A stretch of 64,000 nucleotides of DNA from JAXLYE01 sp046351595 (GCA_046351595.1 JAXLYE010000006.1:372001-436000), one strand, 5' to 3'; counted from the stretch's first letter, positions 45,679 to 57,000 are shown. Notes: generated from the sequence alone by a model not told the origin. Made by a program: numbers and translations.

Positions 45679-46095
45679 CTACGAAGCGGCCTTGGACTGC
45701 GCCAGATGGCGCTGCTTCATCTCGGCCACCGCGGCGCGCGCCTGCGCCTCGTCCTTGACGAAGGTGACCGGGATGTACTTCTTGCTGAGGAGGCGGATGG
45801 CGCTCTGCACCAGCGCGGTCACCGCGCGCATGGTTATGCTGGCGCCGTAGATGGCCGCGCCGCGGAAGCCGCGGTCCGTGGTCCAGGCCGAGATCCGCTT
45901 GCGCGCCGCGGCGTCCACAGAGGCCATCTCGGAGTAGTCCAGGACCGCGTAGTACGGCTCCGTCCCGAACGTCTGTTCCAAAAGGGCAATCAGCTCCTCC
46001 ATCTCGGGCAGGTTCAGATCCCCTACGTACTTCATGAACAGGACGTCTCCGTCGATCTGTACGTAGTGCTTTCCGATGTGTCTGGAAACAGCCAT
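45679..46095 (-). CDS. Small STAS/SpoIIAA-like protein
   Basis: The 138-residue cytosolic protein reads GKHYVQIDGDVLFMKYVGDLNLPEMEELIALLEQTFG...YYAVLDYSEMASVDAAARKRISAW, which has the alternating strand/helix layout of the SpoIIAA-like or STAS-like proteins common in myxobacteria (often listed as proteins of unknown function). The Ser in VLDYSEMASVDAAAR could match the phosphorylated position of anti-sigma antagonists, but this is an inference. The ATG at 46095 gives a start in keeping with homologous layout; only a weak AGG precedes it. It lies upstream of the signal peptidase gene on the same strand with a 58-base gap. Confidence 0.6.
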   Translation of the reverse strand: MAVSRHIGKHYVQIDGDVLFMKYVGDLNLPEMEELIALLEQTFGTEPYYAVLDYSEMASVDAAARKRISAWTTDRGFRGAAIYGASITMRAVTALVQSAIRLLSKKYIPVTFVKDEAQARAAVAEMKQRHLAQSKAAS

Positions 46096-46420
46096 GTTAC
46101 CTGAACCCCGAAGGTGAGCCCGAGAGCCAGCGATAGGTACGGATAGACGCAGCGCGAGCGTACACGGCGCGCTGCACTGCCTCTCGATGGTACGTTCCTC
46201 GCGCGTCGGGATCAATCATTCCGGAGACGGAAGACGCTGTATGAAAGTGCCGTGTGCGGACGCTGTCGCGCGACCCGGACGTACAGCCGTGATCTGGCTC
46301 CTACGGATTCTGGCTGATTCCGGAGCCGCGAGCGGGTGCGGCAGCTCGACAACAAACAAAACATGCTGCCGCGGCGCACCTGGCATAACGTCCTACTACA
46401 TTGCTTACGGAGGCCGTCCC
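46096..46420. other. Intergenic gap between divergent genes
   Basis: About 325 bases between the leftward STAS-like gene and the rightward DUF4345-like gene. No reading frame, repeat or strong hairpin can be supported. An ACGGAGG ribosome site near its right end belongs to the next gene. Confidence 0.5.
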
Positions 46421-46801
46421 ATGAAGCTCAGCCGAGCCATGCTCTTCTTCAACGCCGCCGTCTTCTTCGGGGTGGCCATCTGGTGCCTGGTCGATCCGCG
46501 CGGCGCCCTCAGCCCTGTCGGGGTCGTGACCAGCCGCCCCCACGGCGCCACCGAGCTGCGCGCCATGTACGGCGGCCTCGAGCTCGGCGTCACTGCCTAC
46601 CTGCTCGCCTGCGCGCGGCGGCCGGCGTGGCACAGCGCCGGGCTGCTCCTGTGCGCGCTCGCGCTGCTCGGGCTCGGGCTGACGCGCACCGTCGCGGCGC
46701 TGGCCACCGGCACCTTCAACGAGCTGCACCCGCTGCTGGCCGCCACCGAGGTCGGCGGCGCGCTCGTAAACTTCTGGGGCTACCGCCGGGCGTCCCGTTA
46801 G
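46421..46801 (+). CDS. DUF4345-like four-helix membrane protein
   Basis: The 126-residue protein has four hydrophobic segments (AMLFFNAAVFFGVAIWCLV, GGLELGVTAYLLACA, AGLLLCALALLGLGLTRTVAAL, ATEVGGALVNFWGYR) and the ATELRAMYGGLELGV motif typical of the DUF4345 family, small inner-membrane proteins of unknown role. The ATG at 46421 has ACGGAGG upstream. It lies right before the kinase remainder at 46934, whose frame is open from just after this gene's stop, so translation could run on from here. Confidence 0.75.
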   Translation: MKLSRAMLFFNAAVFFGVAIWCLVDPRGALSPVGVVTSRPHGATELRAMYGGLELGVTAYLLACARRPAWHSAGLLLCALALLGLGLTRTVAALATGTFNELHPLLAATEVGGALVNFWGYRRASR

Positions 46802-46933
46802 CCGCGACCGCACGGGCCGTGCCCCCGGCGCCGGCCGAACCGCACGAGCCTGCGCAGCGGCTGCCGCTGGACCGATCCGCAGGCCGCCCGGAGCGGCGCA
46901 AGGGGCGAGATCTGCGACGGGGAGAGAGCGGCG

Positions 46934-49900
46934 GACCTTCAGCCCCACAACATCCTGATCGAAGCCCCCCAAGGACCCGGGGACCCGCAGGGCTCGGGGC
47001 GCGCCCCAGACCCCGACGCGCCGCTCGGTGTGTACCTGATCGAATTCGGCTCGGCCACGCGGCTGATGCAGGAGTCGCCGGGCGCGCCGGCTTCGCTCGA
47101 GCTGTCGCTCGCGTACATGTCGCCGGAGCAGACCGGGCGCATGAACCGCGTCATCGATCACCGGACCGACTTCTACTCGCTGGGCGTGATCCTCTACGAG
47201 CTGTTCACCGGCGCCCTGCCCTTCGCCACCCCCGATCCCGCGGAGCTGGTCTTCAGCCACCTCGCGCGCCAGCCGGTGCCGCCGCACGAGGTCGTGCCCT
47301 CGATCCCGGTGCCGCTCTCGGACGTGGTGATGAAGCTCCTGGCCAAGGCGGCCGAGGATCGCTACCTGAGCGCGCACGGCATCAAGGCGGATCTTGAGAC
47401 GTGCCTCACGCAGCTCGTGCAGCGCGGGACCGTCGCGCCCTTCCCGCTCGCGCGCCGCGATCACAGCACCGCGCTGCACCTGTCGCAGAAGCTGTACGGG
47501 CGGCAGCTGCAGGTGGCGGCGCTGGCCGCGGCGGTGCAGCGCGCGCGCGCGGGTGCGGCCGAGCTGTTCCTGGTGCTGGGCCAGGGCGGCGCCGGCAAGT
47601 CGGCCCTGGTGCACGAGGTGCAGCGCTCCGCTGTGCCGCTCGACCAGGGCGGGCTGTTCGCGACCGGGCGCCATGAGCCCCGCGCCGCGCCCTATTCCGC
47701 GCTGGTCCAGGCGCTGCGCGAGCTGTGCCAGCACCTGCTCACGACCAGCAGCGAGGAGTGCGCGCGGTGGCGCGAGGCGCTGGCCGCCGCCGTCGGGAAC
47801 AGCGCGTGCCCGCTCACCGACCGGATCCCGGAGCTGGAGATCCTCCTCGGGCCGCAGCCGCCGCTGCCGCCGCTCGGGACCGCGGAGTCGCAGAGCCGCT
47901 TCGGCCTGATCTTCCGCGAGCTCGTGCAGGTCTTCGCCGCCCGCGCGCGCCCGCTGGTCCTGTTCTTCGACGACGTGCAGTGGGCCGACGCGGCGACGCT
48001 GTCGCTGCTGCGCGGGCTGCTCACCGAGCTGCAGGCCGACTCGCCGCGCGGGCACCTGCTGCTCATCCTCGCGTACCGCGACACCGAGGTCGGCCCCGGA
48101 CACGCGCTGAGCGGGATGCTGGCCGAGCTGCGCCGCACCGACGTCAGCATCCACGAGACGTACCTGCCCGCGCTCACGGTGCCGGACATCGCGGCGCTTC
48201 TGCGGGACTCGCTCGGCTGCGAGGCCGCGCGCGGCACCGAGCTCGCGCACGTCCTTTACGACAAGACCTACGGCAACCCGTTCTCGCTGCGCCAGTTCCT
48301 GCTGTCGCTGCACCAGGAAGGGCTGCTGCACTTCGATCACGCCGTCGAGAGCTGGCAGTTCAGCCTCTCGGACATCCGGTCGCGCCAGGTCGCGGGCAAC
48401 GTCGTCGAGTCCCTGGCCGCCCGGATCCGGCTGCAGCCGCCGCGCACGCAGCGCGCGCTGATGCTGGCCGCCTGCATCGGCAGCCCGTTCGATCTGTCGT
48501 CCCTGACCGCGCTGTGCGGCCTCTCGCCGCTCGAGACCGTGGAGGCGCTGTGGCCGGCGCTGCGCGAAGGGCTGTGCCTGCCGCTCGACGAGGAGTACCG
48601 CTTCGCGCTGCTCGTGGATCCGCTGCCTGGGCCGGTTTCCGAGTACCTGCGCGGGCCGGTTTCGCAGTACCCGGGCGGGCCGCTCGCGGGCCAGCTCGAG
48701 ACCTGCGGCGACGGGCACGAGCTCGATCTCGCGCTGCAGACCACGTACCGCTTCCCGCACGATCGCGTGCGCCAGGCCGCGGCCTCGCTGCTGCCGCCCG
48801 ACGAGCTGCCGGGCGTGCACCTGCGGCTCGCGCGGCGGCTGCACGCGCAGGGCAAGAGCGCCGCGGATGACCACACGCTGCTCGACCTGGTAACCCACTA
48901 CAACCGCGGCAGCCGCGAGCTCACCGATCCGAGCGAGCGCCTCGCGGTGGCACGCCTCAACCTCGCCGCCGGCCAGCGCGCCCGGGCCACCTCCGCGTTC
49001 CTGGAGGCCAGCGCCTACCTGCAGGCCGGCGTCGCCTTGCTCGCAAGCGACCCCTTCGCCCCCGACTACGAGCTCGCCTTCCACCTGCACCTCGAGCTCG
49101 CCGAGTGCAGCTACCGCAGCGGCCAGCTCGATCGCGCCGAGGAGCTGCTCGCGATCCTCCATCCGCAGCTGCGCAGCGACCTCGATCGCGCACGCGTCGC
49201 TGCGCTGGAGGTCGAGCTCTGCGCCACGCGCGGCCGGATGCCCCAGGCGCTCGCCGTCGGCCTCGGTGCGCTGGAGCGGCTCGGCGTGGTGCTCCCGAGC
49301 GCGGCGGACGAGCGGCTCGCCGCGCGCGCCCGGGCGCTGGCGGAGCTCGAGCGCCTCGTCGGCGGCCGCGCCTGCAGCGAGCTGCTCGCGCTCCCGGCCG
49401 CAGACTCCGACGAGCTGCTGGTGCTGCAGCGGCTGCTCCTGGCCACCTGCTCGCCCGCGCTCTTCCTCAGCCCGGACCTCTTTTCGCTGCTGGCGCTGCG
49501 GCTGGCCGCGACCTCGCTGCGGCACGGCCACACCCGCCTCGGCGCCGCCGGCTACGTCGCGTACGCCGTCGTCGCCGCCCACGTCCTCGGCCGCTACACC
49601 GAGGCGCACGCGTTCGGCCAGCTCGCGCTCGAGCTGGACCGGCGCATCGGCGGCGGCGAGCTGACGTGCAAGCTGCACTGCCTGACCGCGGGCCTCGTCA
49701 ACCCCTTCGTCCTGCCGCTGCGCCCGAGCCTGACGTCGCTGCGCGCCGGCCTCAGCGCGGGCCTGGAGGCCGGCGACTCCGCCTACGTCGGCTTCACCTG
49801 CCACCACATCGCGATGCTGCTCCTCGGCACGGGCGAGGAGCTCGGCGCGGTCCGGCACGAGCTCGATCGGCTGTGGGCGCTGGCCCAGCGCACGCGCGAG

Positions 49901-50341
49901 CAGCTGGCCCTGGGCGCGCTGACCGTGTCGCGGCAGGTCGTGCTCAACCTGGGCGCGCAGACGCACGACCGCGACACGCTCAGCAGCCCCGGCTTCGACG
50001 AGCGCCAGTTCGTCGCAGACCTCCCGCACGGCGAGCTCCCGGCCCTCGCGCTCTGGTACTTCCTCGTGAAGCTGCAGCTCGGGTTCCTCTACGGCGACCT
50101 CGCGACCTCGCGACCGCCGCGCACGCCGCCGCCGAGGCGCACCGCCGCACCGAGAGCGGCCTCGGTCTGCACGGCCTCACCGACCTGTACTTCTTCACCG
50201 CGCTCACGCACCTGCGCAGCCCGCCGTCGCTCAAGACCCCGCTCGCGGCGGCCGATCTGCCGTCGCTGGAGGCGCTGTGCGACAGGCTCGATCGCTGGGC
50301 CGCGGCCAGCCCCGCGAGCCACCGCCACAAGACCCTGCTGA
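46934..50341 (+). pseudogene. Kinase C-lobe, AAA ATPase and helical repeats: 5'-truncated part
   Basis: This frame (open from 46802) becomes kinase-like at DLQPHNILIEAP (46934), followed by YLIEFGSATRL (EFG for DFG), SLAYMSPEQTGRMN and the C-lobe (TDFYSLGVILYELFTG). Then comes an AAA ATPase: Walker A GQGGAGKSALV, Walker B LVLFFDDVQWAD, and a long helical region with TPR-like features. This is the layout of kinase/ATPase/sensor fusions. The N-lobe and HRD are missing and begin instead at 18910. The frame loses register at 50095-50110, where the 8-mer CGACCTCG is duplicated in tandem; removing one copy rejoins it to the GAF/STAS part. A GTG at 47030 could start a kinase-less ATPase, but no ribosome site is obvious. 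Confidence 0.82.
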
Positions 50342-51825
50342 TCGCGGCCGAGCGCGCGCGCCTGCGCGGCCAGCCGCTGGAGGCGCTCGCGCTGTACGAC
50401 CAGGCCATCGCCCAGGCCGCGCAGGGCGAGTTCGTGCACCACGTAGCGCTCGGGAACGAGCTGTGCGCGCGCGCGCTGCTCGAGCAGAAGCGCGCGCGCC
50501 TCGCCAGCTTCTATCTGCAGGAGGCCGCGCACGCCTACAAGCGCTGGGGCGCGACCGCCAAGCTCGCGCAGCTGCACGAGGAGTTCCCGTCGCTGCGCGC
50601 CGATCCGGGCGCCGTCGCCGCGGCGGCTCCGACCGGGACCGCCTCGGCGCGCGTGCTCAGCACCGGCGCGCTCGACGTGGCCGCCGTGGTGCACGCAGCG
50701 CAGAGCCTCAGCAGCGAGATTGTCCTTGAGCGCCTGCTCGCAGAGCTCCTGCGCCGCGTCGCCAAGAGCGCCGGTGCGCAACGCGGCGTGCTGATCCTCG
50801 AGCGCGACGGCCGGCTGCTGGTCGAAGGCGCCATCGCCACGGATCCAGATCGCATCCAGGTCGGTCAGGCCCTGCCGATCGAGCTGTGCACCGACGTCGC
50901 GCGCTCGATCGTGCAGCTCGTCGCGCACACGCGCGAGGCCGTGGTGCTGGGCAGCGCCAGCCGCGACCCGCGCTTCGCCGCCGATCCGTACATCCAGGCG
51001 CAGCGGCCCAAGTCGCTCTTGTGCCTGGCCCTCAAGCACCGCGGCCGGCTGAGCGGCGTCGTCTACCTCGAGAACAACACCTCCGAGGACGTGTTCACCG
51101 AGGACCGGATCGAGCTGCTGCGCCTCCTGTCCGGGCAGGCCGCGATCGCGCTGGAGAACGCCGGCCTGTACGCGCGCCTGCAGGAGGTGACGGACCAGCT
51201 CACGCACATCAACGAGGAGCTCGTGCGCGCCAACACCGATCTGCTGCGCCACTCCGACGATCTGCGCCGCGCCAACGACGAGCTGGTGCACCGCACCGAG
51301 GAGCTGCGCGCCGCCAACGCCCGCTCCGAGCGCGAGCTCGCCGAGCGCGCCCGCGTCGAGCACGAGCGCGCGACGCTGCAGGAGGAGGTCATCCGCATGC
51401 AGCGCGCCCGCCTGGCCGAGCTGGCAGCGCCGCTCATCCCGCTCGGCAGCGAGATCCTGGTGCTGCCGCTGGTCGGCACCATCGACGGCGAGCGCGCGCA
51501 GCACATCCTGCACACCCTGCTCGACGGCGTGCAGCGGACCGGCGCGCGCGTGATCCTCCTCGACATCACCGGCATGAAGCACATCGACACCGGCATCGCC
51601 GGCACGCTGCTCCAGGCCGCGAGCGCGCTGCGGCTGCTCGGTGCGCAGGCGGTGCTGACCGGCATCCGCGCCGAGGTCGCGCAGGCGCTGGTGGCGCTCG
51701 GCATCGGGCAGGGCACGCTGGTCACACGCGCCACCCTGCACAGCGGCATCGCCTACGCCCGGGACGTCCTCAGCCGCCCGCTCGCCGGTCCGGCGCACGG
51801 CGCGACCCCGGTCCGCAGCCGCTGA
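50111..51825 (+). pseudogene. GAF-coiled-coil-STAS remainder of the multidomain kinase
   Basis: In the frame shifted by the 8-bp duplication, the sequence continues with ATAAHAAAEAHRRTESGLGL and the helical repeat region (LYFFTALTHLRS, AFFLQEAAH-like helices), then a GAF domain (about 50,690-51,160; GVLILERDGRLLVEGAIA, SLLCLALKHRGRLSGVVYLEN), a coiled coil (DQLTHINEELVRANTDLLRH and on) and a C-terminal STAS domain of the RsbR/RsbS type (LPLVGTIDGERAQHILHTLL, LLDITGMKHIDTGIAGTLL, AVLTGIRAEVAQAL). The STAS end suggests a stressosome-like or anti-sigma pathway output. Ends at 51825. Complete proteins of this kind also have histidine kinase ends in other genera; here STAS takes that place. Confidence 0.8.
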
Positions 51826-51860
51826 CGGCACCGCCGCGCCGGCTGGCGTAGGATGCGGCC

Positions 51861-52925
51861 ATGTCCGCGCCGCGCCGGCCCGCCGCCCATCTGCTAAAGC
51901 AGACAGCGAGTACGCTCGAGCAGATGCATCGCCTGCTCGAGCAGACGCTGGTCGAGCTGCTCGATACGCCGGAGCGGCTCGCGGCGTTCAACCGCTGGCA
52001 CGGCCTGGCGCCGCCGCCCGCGGATCCGGTGCACGCGCGTGCGGCGCTGCGCGAGGCCCTGCCGGCCGACGAGCTGCTGGCGCGGCTGCGGGCCCGCTTC
52101 CCCGACGAGCTGGCGCAGCGCTCGCGCTACCGGCTGGCCGGTGCCGGAGGCGGCCAGGAGGCCAGCGAGCACGAGCCCCTGATCCGCATGCTGCCGCCGC
52201 GCCCCCAGCCGTTCGTCGGGCGGGCGGCGCTGCTTGGGTCCGTGCGCGGCGCGCTGGCGCAGCACCGCCGGGTCGCGCTCGTCGGTCCGCCGGGCGTGGG
52301 CCGGCGCGCGCTCGGCCGCGAGCTCATCGCCCGCCAGGCCGGCGAGTACGACGTAGTGGCCTGGCTGCGCGCCGCGGCTCCGGCGCTGCTGCACGCGGAT
52401 CTACTGACGCTGTGGGCGATGCTCGTCGAGCGCGGGCGGCTGACCGAGAGCCCCGAGCCGGCCGCTCGCACCGAGGCGGCGCGGCTCGCGGCGCTGCTCG
52501 CCTGGATCGAGCACGAGCCGCGCTGCCTGCTGGTGCTCGCGGCGCCGGAGCCGGTGGGGGCGGACGAGACGCTCGAGCGCCTCGTGCAGCGCAGCGCCGG
52601 GCCCGTCCTGGTCTGCGGTCTGCTGAAACAGAACACGTCTGCTATAGCGGAAATAGCCATCCCGCCGCTCGATCTCGACGAGGCGCTGGCGCTGGCGGTC
52701 ACGATCAGCGGTCGCCACCGGCTGCTGCGCGGCGAGGCCCAGGCCGCGCACGAGGTCGTCGAGGCCCTGGGTCGCCTGCCGGCGCCGATCCGCCTGGTCG
52801 CGAGCGAGGTCGCCGCGCACGGCCTGACCTGGCTGCAGTGCCGCGACGAGCTGCGGGCGCAGGCGGGCGCGCCCACCGGAGCGAACACGGCGGATGGAGG
52901 GTCGGCCGCGGGCGCTTCCCGCTGA
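51861..52925 (+). CDS. NB-ARC-like protein with degenerate P-loop
   Basis: The 354-residue protein has an N-terminal helical region (about 10-95, with LLEQTLVELLDTPERLAAFNRW) that resembles the small adaptor domains placed before STAND ATPases, then an NB-ARC-like core: PFVGRAALLGSVRGAL, ALVGPPGVGRRALGREL (142-153) and YDVVAWLRAAAP. In the Walker A the usual GK(S/T) is GRR (Arg148), and the Walker B reads CLLVLAAPEPV without its Asp, so ATP binding is doubtful. No TPR or WD tail follows. The ATG at 51861 follows AGGAT. It lies 35 bases after the kinase remainder and 26 bases before the propeller-like gene, on the same strand. Confidence 0.65.
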   Translation: MSAPRRPAAHLLKQTASTLEQMHRLLEQTLVELLDTPERLAAFNRWHGLAPPPADPVHARAALREALPADELLARLRARFPDELAQRSRYRLAGAGGGQEASEHEPLIRMLPPRPQPFVGRAALLGSVRGALAQHRRVALVGPPGVGRRALGRELIARQAGEYDVVAWLRAAAPALLHADLLTLWAMLVERGRLTESPEPAARTEAARLAALLAWIEHEPRCLLVLAAPEPVGADETLERLVQRSAGPVLVCGLLKQNTSAIAEIAIPPLDLDEALALAVTISGRHRLLRGEAQAAHEVVEALGRLPAPIRLVASEVAAHGLTWLQCRDELRAQAGAPTGANTADGGSAAGASR

Positions 52926-52951
52926 CGCCGGTTCCGTGCTACGCGGCAGGG

Positions 52952-54064
52952 ATGGATGTGCAGGCCGCTGTCGCTGCCGCGCTGCGCGGGCGAGCGCTGC
53001 TGTGGTCGACCGGGACCGCGGACGCGGTGCTCCGGCCCGACGGCAGCCTGCAGCTGCGGCCGCACGCCGAGGCGCCCGCGCTGCGCTCACCCGACGGCGC
53101 CTGGGTCTTTCTGCCCGACGCCGACGGCGCGGAAGGGGCGCTCGTCGAGCCGGCGAGCGGCCGACGCTGGCCCCTGCCGCGGCTGCACCTGGGCGCGCGC
53201 CGAGCGCTCGGCTTCGTCGGGCACGCGCTGCTGTGCTGCGAGTCGACGCTGCGCATCCGCACCTATCCGCTGCACGCGCCGGACGCGGCGCCGCGCTGCT
53301 CGCCCGCGTACACGCCCTGCGCCGACGGCGAGCACGTGGACTTTTGGCGCGGATCCCTCAAGCTCGTCGCGCTGATCGACGCCCAGGAGGCGGTGGTGAC
53401 GCTGCAGCTGCCGTCGCTGCGCAGCGAGTCGCGCGCGCACTGGGGCGCGGACCTGCGGGTGCGTCGCCTGCACTCCGAGGGCGAAGCCGCGTGGCTGGTC
53501 TTGGAGGACGCCGCCGGCCTGAGCGAGGTGTGGTCGCTTGGTGCCGACGGCGCGCGGCGCCTGGTCGGCGGGCTGCCGCTCGCGGTCGAGGCCGTGCACG
53601 CGGTCGCCGCGGGCGCGCTGTGGCTGAGCGGTCGGCGCCCGGACCGGCTGCAGGTCTGCGACGCGCGCGCGCTGCCGACGGACCTGTTGCGCCTGGAGCT
53701 GCCGAGCGGCCGGCTCGACTTCGTCAGCGAGTCGCTGCCGCGCCAGCCCGGCGCGCGCCTGGTCGACGTGCGGCACGCCGGCGGCTACTTCGCCCTGCTC
53801 TACCGCGAGGCCGCGGAGCTGCTGCTGTTCGTGCTCGATCCGGAGGGCCGCTGCCTGCGCTCGCACCGACGGGCGCAGCCCGACGTGCCGGACATGGTGC
53901 TGTCACCCGAGGGCACGGTGGCGCTGATGCTGGATCCGCCGCCGCGCTACGGCGGCCCGTCGCTGGAGCTGCTCCCGGTCGCGGGCGACGCCGTGCACCT
54001 GGCGCTCGCCGAGGCCGGCTGCGAGCTGCGCTTTGCCGACGAGCTCCCGCCGCGGCGAGGCTGA
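52952..54064 (+). CDS. Beta-propeller-like protein, unknown function
   Basis: The 370-residue protein has short repeated beta motifs (VLRPDGSLQLRP, LRSPDGAWVFLPDADG, VLSPEGTVALML, plus WSLGADGARRLVGG and LFVLDPEGRCLRS) that suggest a WD40/PD40-like propeller of five to seven blades. No signal peptide is seen, so it should be cytosolic. The ATG at 52952 lies just after GGCAGGG. It follows the NB-ARC-like gene and ends three bases before the 3' end of the convergent STAND gene. STAND proteins often carry propeller sensor domains, so this could be a separate sensor subunit; that is an inference. Confidence 0.6.
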   Translation: MDVQAAVAAALRGRALLWSTGTADAVLRPDGSLQLRPHAEAPALRSPDGAWVFLPDADGAEGALVEPASGRRWPLPRLHLGARRALGFVGHALLCCESTLRIRTYPLHAPDAAPRCSPAYTPCADGEHVDFWRGSLKLVALIDAQEAVVTLQLPSLRSESRAHWGADLRVRRLHSEGEAAWLVLEDAAGLSEVWSLGADGARRLVGGLPLAVEAVHAVAAGALWLSGRRPDRLQVCDARALPTDLLRLELPSGRLDFVSESLPRQPGARLVDVRHAGGYFALLYREAAELLLFVLDPEGRCLRSHRRAQPDVPDMVLSPEGTVALMLDPPPRYGGPSLELLPVAGDAVHLALAEAGCELRFADELPPRRG

Positions 54065-54067
54065 GCG

Positions 54068-57000
54068 CTACGCGCGCAGGCGGCGCAGCAGCCAGCGGAC
54101 CTCGGGCGCGGTCGGATCGAACATGCGCTCGCGCAGATCCAGCTCGTCGGTCAGGTGGGCCACGGCCTCGCCGTGCCGCGGGCTCCGGTGCACCGGCCGG
54201 CTGGCCAGAAGCGTCGTCGCCAGAAGGTGCAGCGCGTCGGCCTCGCCCCAGGCGTAGCCGCAGCCCGGCAGGCAGGCCAGCGCCAGCGCGTCGCGCGCGT
54301 CCTGCTCCGCGGCCAAGAGGTCGTGGCGGCGCAGGCTGAGGTGGCCGCGCAGCACCAGCAGATCGACGCGGTGGCAGTGCAGGCCGGCCTCGCCGGCGAG
54401 CGCCAGCGCCGTGCCCAGCGCCGCCGCCGCGCCCTCGTAGCTGTTGGTGTCGATGCGCAGCCGCGCCTGCGCCATGCCGCCGGTGACCAGCACCTCGGCA
54501 TCGCCGCTGCGGCCCGCGAACTGCAGCGCGCGGTGCAGCGCCTGCGCCGCGGCGTCGTACTCGCCGTCGCGCCGCAGCGCCTCGCCCAGCAGCACGTCGC
54601 ACTGCGCCAGATCGACCTCGCTGCGCTCACGCTCCGAGGCCGCGCGGCTGCGCTCGAGCAGCGCCCGCGCCGCTGTCACGTCGCCCAGGCGCAGCGCCCG
54701 CCGCGCGTGCACCCGCAGGAGCCACGCGCCCAGGCTGATGCCGTCGAGGCGCTGCCGCAACAGGCCGGGCTGCTCGCGCAGGATCGACTCGGCGTCGCGC
54801 AGGTGGACCAGGCTGATCGCGGCGTCGCCGTGCCACAGCATCAGCGCCGCCATCTCGATCGCGGCCTGGGCCCGCTCGGACGCCGTCGCGGCGCGCTGCT
54901 GCGCGACGGTCAAGAGCTCCTCGGCCTGCTGCAGCCGGCCCGACATGCGGTGCAGGCGCGCCTGGCGCAGCAGGCTCCCGGGCAGCGGCCCCGAGCCGAG
55001 CGGCCACTGTCGCTGCGCCGTCACCAGCGCCGCCTCGAGCTGCCCGAGCAGCCGCAGCGACTCCGTCTCCCACAAGAGGAGCAGCGCGTAGCGTCGGCGC
55101 CAGCGCGGCGAGCCGAGGGCCGGCGCCGCGAGCGCGGGGTACAGGTGCCGCAGCACCGCGAGCAGGCGCCGCGGCCGGCCCAGGTGCAGCACCAGGTGCT
55201 GGAAGCCTCCGAGGCGGTGGCAGAGCAGCGCGAAGGCGACCTCGGCGTGGCCGGCGCGCACCAGCGCGAAGGTCAGCTGCTCGACGAGATCGAGCGCGGC
55301 GTCGCCGGTCGGCACCAGGCCGACGTCGCCGCCGGGCCCGTCGCTCTGCTCGGCGCCGTCGGTGTCGAGGCGGGGTGCGGCGCCGCCGTGGGCCGCGCAC
55401 CACTCGTGCAGGACCAGCGCCCGCACCGCGGGGTGCATGTCGAGGCGCTCTTCCTCGTCGGGACCGTCGGGGCCGTCGGGCCCCTGGGGGAGGTGAGGAG
55501 GCGGCAGCCAGCGCAGCAGGCCGAGGCGGCAGAGCTCGTCGAGGCGGGCGCGCAGCGACGGCTGCAGCCAGTCGGCGGGCGGCACCATGTCGGCGAGCTG
55601 CTTCTGCGAGACGTACTGGCTGGCCGCGGGCGCGAGCTGCGTCGGAGGCACCGCGCCGGCCCGCAGCGCCGCCGCGATCGGCGCCTCGCGCAGCGGCCCG
55701 GGGAGCAGCGCGCACAGATCGAGCAGCTGCCGGTGCGGCGGCGACAGCGCCTGGAACTGCGCCCGCAGCACCCGCTCCAGCGCCGCGCCCTCGCCGGGCA
55801 GATCGTGCAGCGGCACCGCGCGCACGTCGCCCTGGTAGTAGGCCGAGACGTAGCGCCCGAGCAGATCGAGAGTCAGCGCGTGGCCCTCGGTCTCGAGGCA
55901 GCGCGAGGAGGCGTCGGGCTCACCGCCGCTCGGGGCGCCGGCGATGCGCAAGAGCTCCGCGCCCTCGGTGAGGCCGAGCGGCGGCAGCTCGACGTGCGCG
56001 TAGCCGCTCCGCCAGAACGGCTGCAGCGACGGGATCGGCCGCTCCGTCGTGCACAGCACCACGGCGCCGCTGGCCGGCAGCACCAGCGAGCGCAGCAGGC
56101 AGCGCAGCTGCGGATCGCGGATCTCCCCCTCGGGCAGCGCGGCACGCTCGTCGAGCAGCGGGCTGAGCGTGGCCAGCGCCGCCAGGGCCGTAGAGCCCGT
56201 CGAGCCCGTCGGCTCGGGCGCACGCGGCGGCTCGCCCTCGATCTGCAGGCGCTCCAGCCCGTCGAAGACCAGGACCACGGGCGCGGGCACGCGGCCGAGC
56301 GCGTCGATCAGCAGCTCCACCGCGCGCTGGCTCACCGCCTCGTCGCTGCCGGCCGGGAGCTCGGGCGGCAGGTGGCGGCGCGCGCCCTCGGCCGGCGGCG
56401 GCGCCAGCGCCTCGACCATCGCCGCCGCGGCCTGCAGGCACGAGGGCACGTCGGGATCGTGGGTGAAGCTCCAGTAGAACAGCCCGGCGAGGCCGGCGGA
56501 CGCGAGCGGCTCGTCCTGCAACAGGCCGCGCTCGGCCAGCCACTCGGCGAGCAGCACGCTCTTGCCGGCCCCGGGCCGCCCGGCGAGCGCGATGATCCGC
56601 GCCTGCGCGTGCCAGGGCCGATCGAGCGCCGCCATGGCCTCGGGCCGCGGCACGATCGCGGGCAGCGTGATCGGCGGCTGGTGCAGCGCCACCCGCTGCA
56701 CCGGCGTGTCGTCCGACGGGGTGTCGAGCAGCTCGGGCAGGCCGCGCTCGATCGCCGCTTCCGCCGTGGCCTCGTCGAGCAGCAGCACCTGCGCGAGCGC
56801 ACGCAGCCGGCCGACCTCGCTGGCCGACTGCACCAGGCGGGCGGCGCGGTCGATGTGCGGCCAGTGCGCGGGCGCCGAGCGCCACAGCTCGACCTCGATG
56901 CCGGCGCCCAGCACCCCGAGCAGCGGCGACGGGCAGATCGCGGGCAGGTGCGCTTGCAGCCAGGCCTGCAGCGCCGGGTCACCGGGGCGCGGACCGAGCG

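Noticed and set aside
19351..46933. Prophage, integrative element or transposon filling the split kinase
   Set aside because: No integrase, transposase, phage or conjugation gene was recognised; only a short imperfect repeat marks the ends, so the finding is kept as a rearrangement without a named element.
46301..50029. Minus-strand open frame of about 1,240 residues opposite the kinase remainder
   Set aside because: No recognisable motif; the plus strand has Walker motifs and kinase C-lobe.
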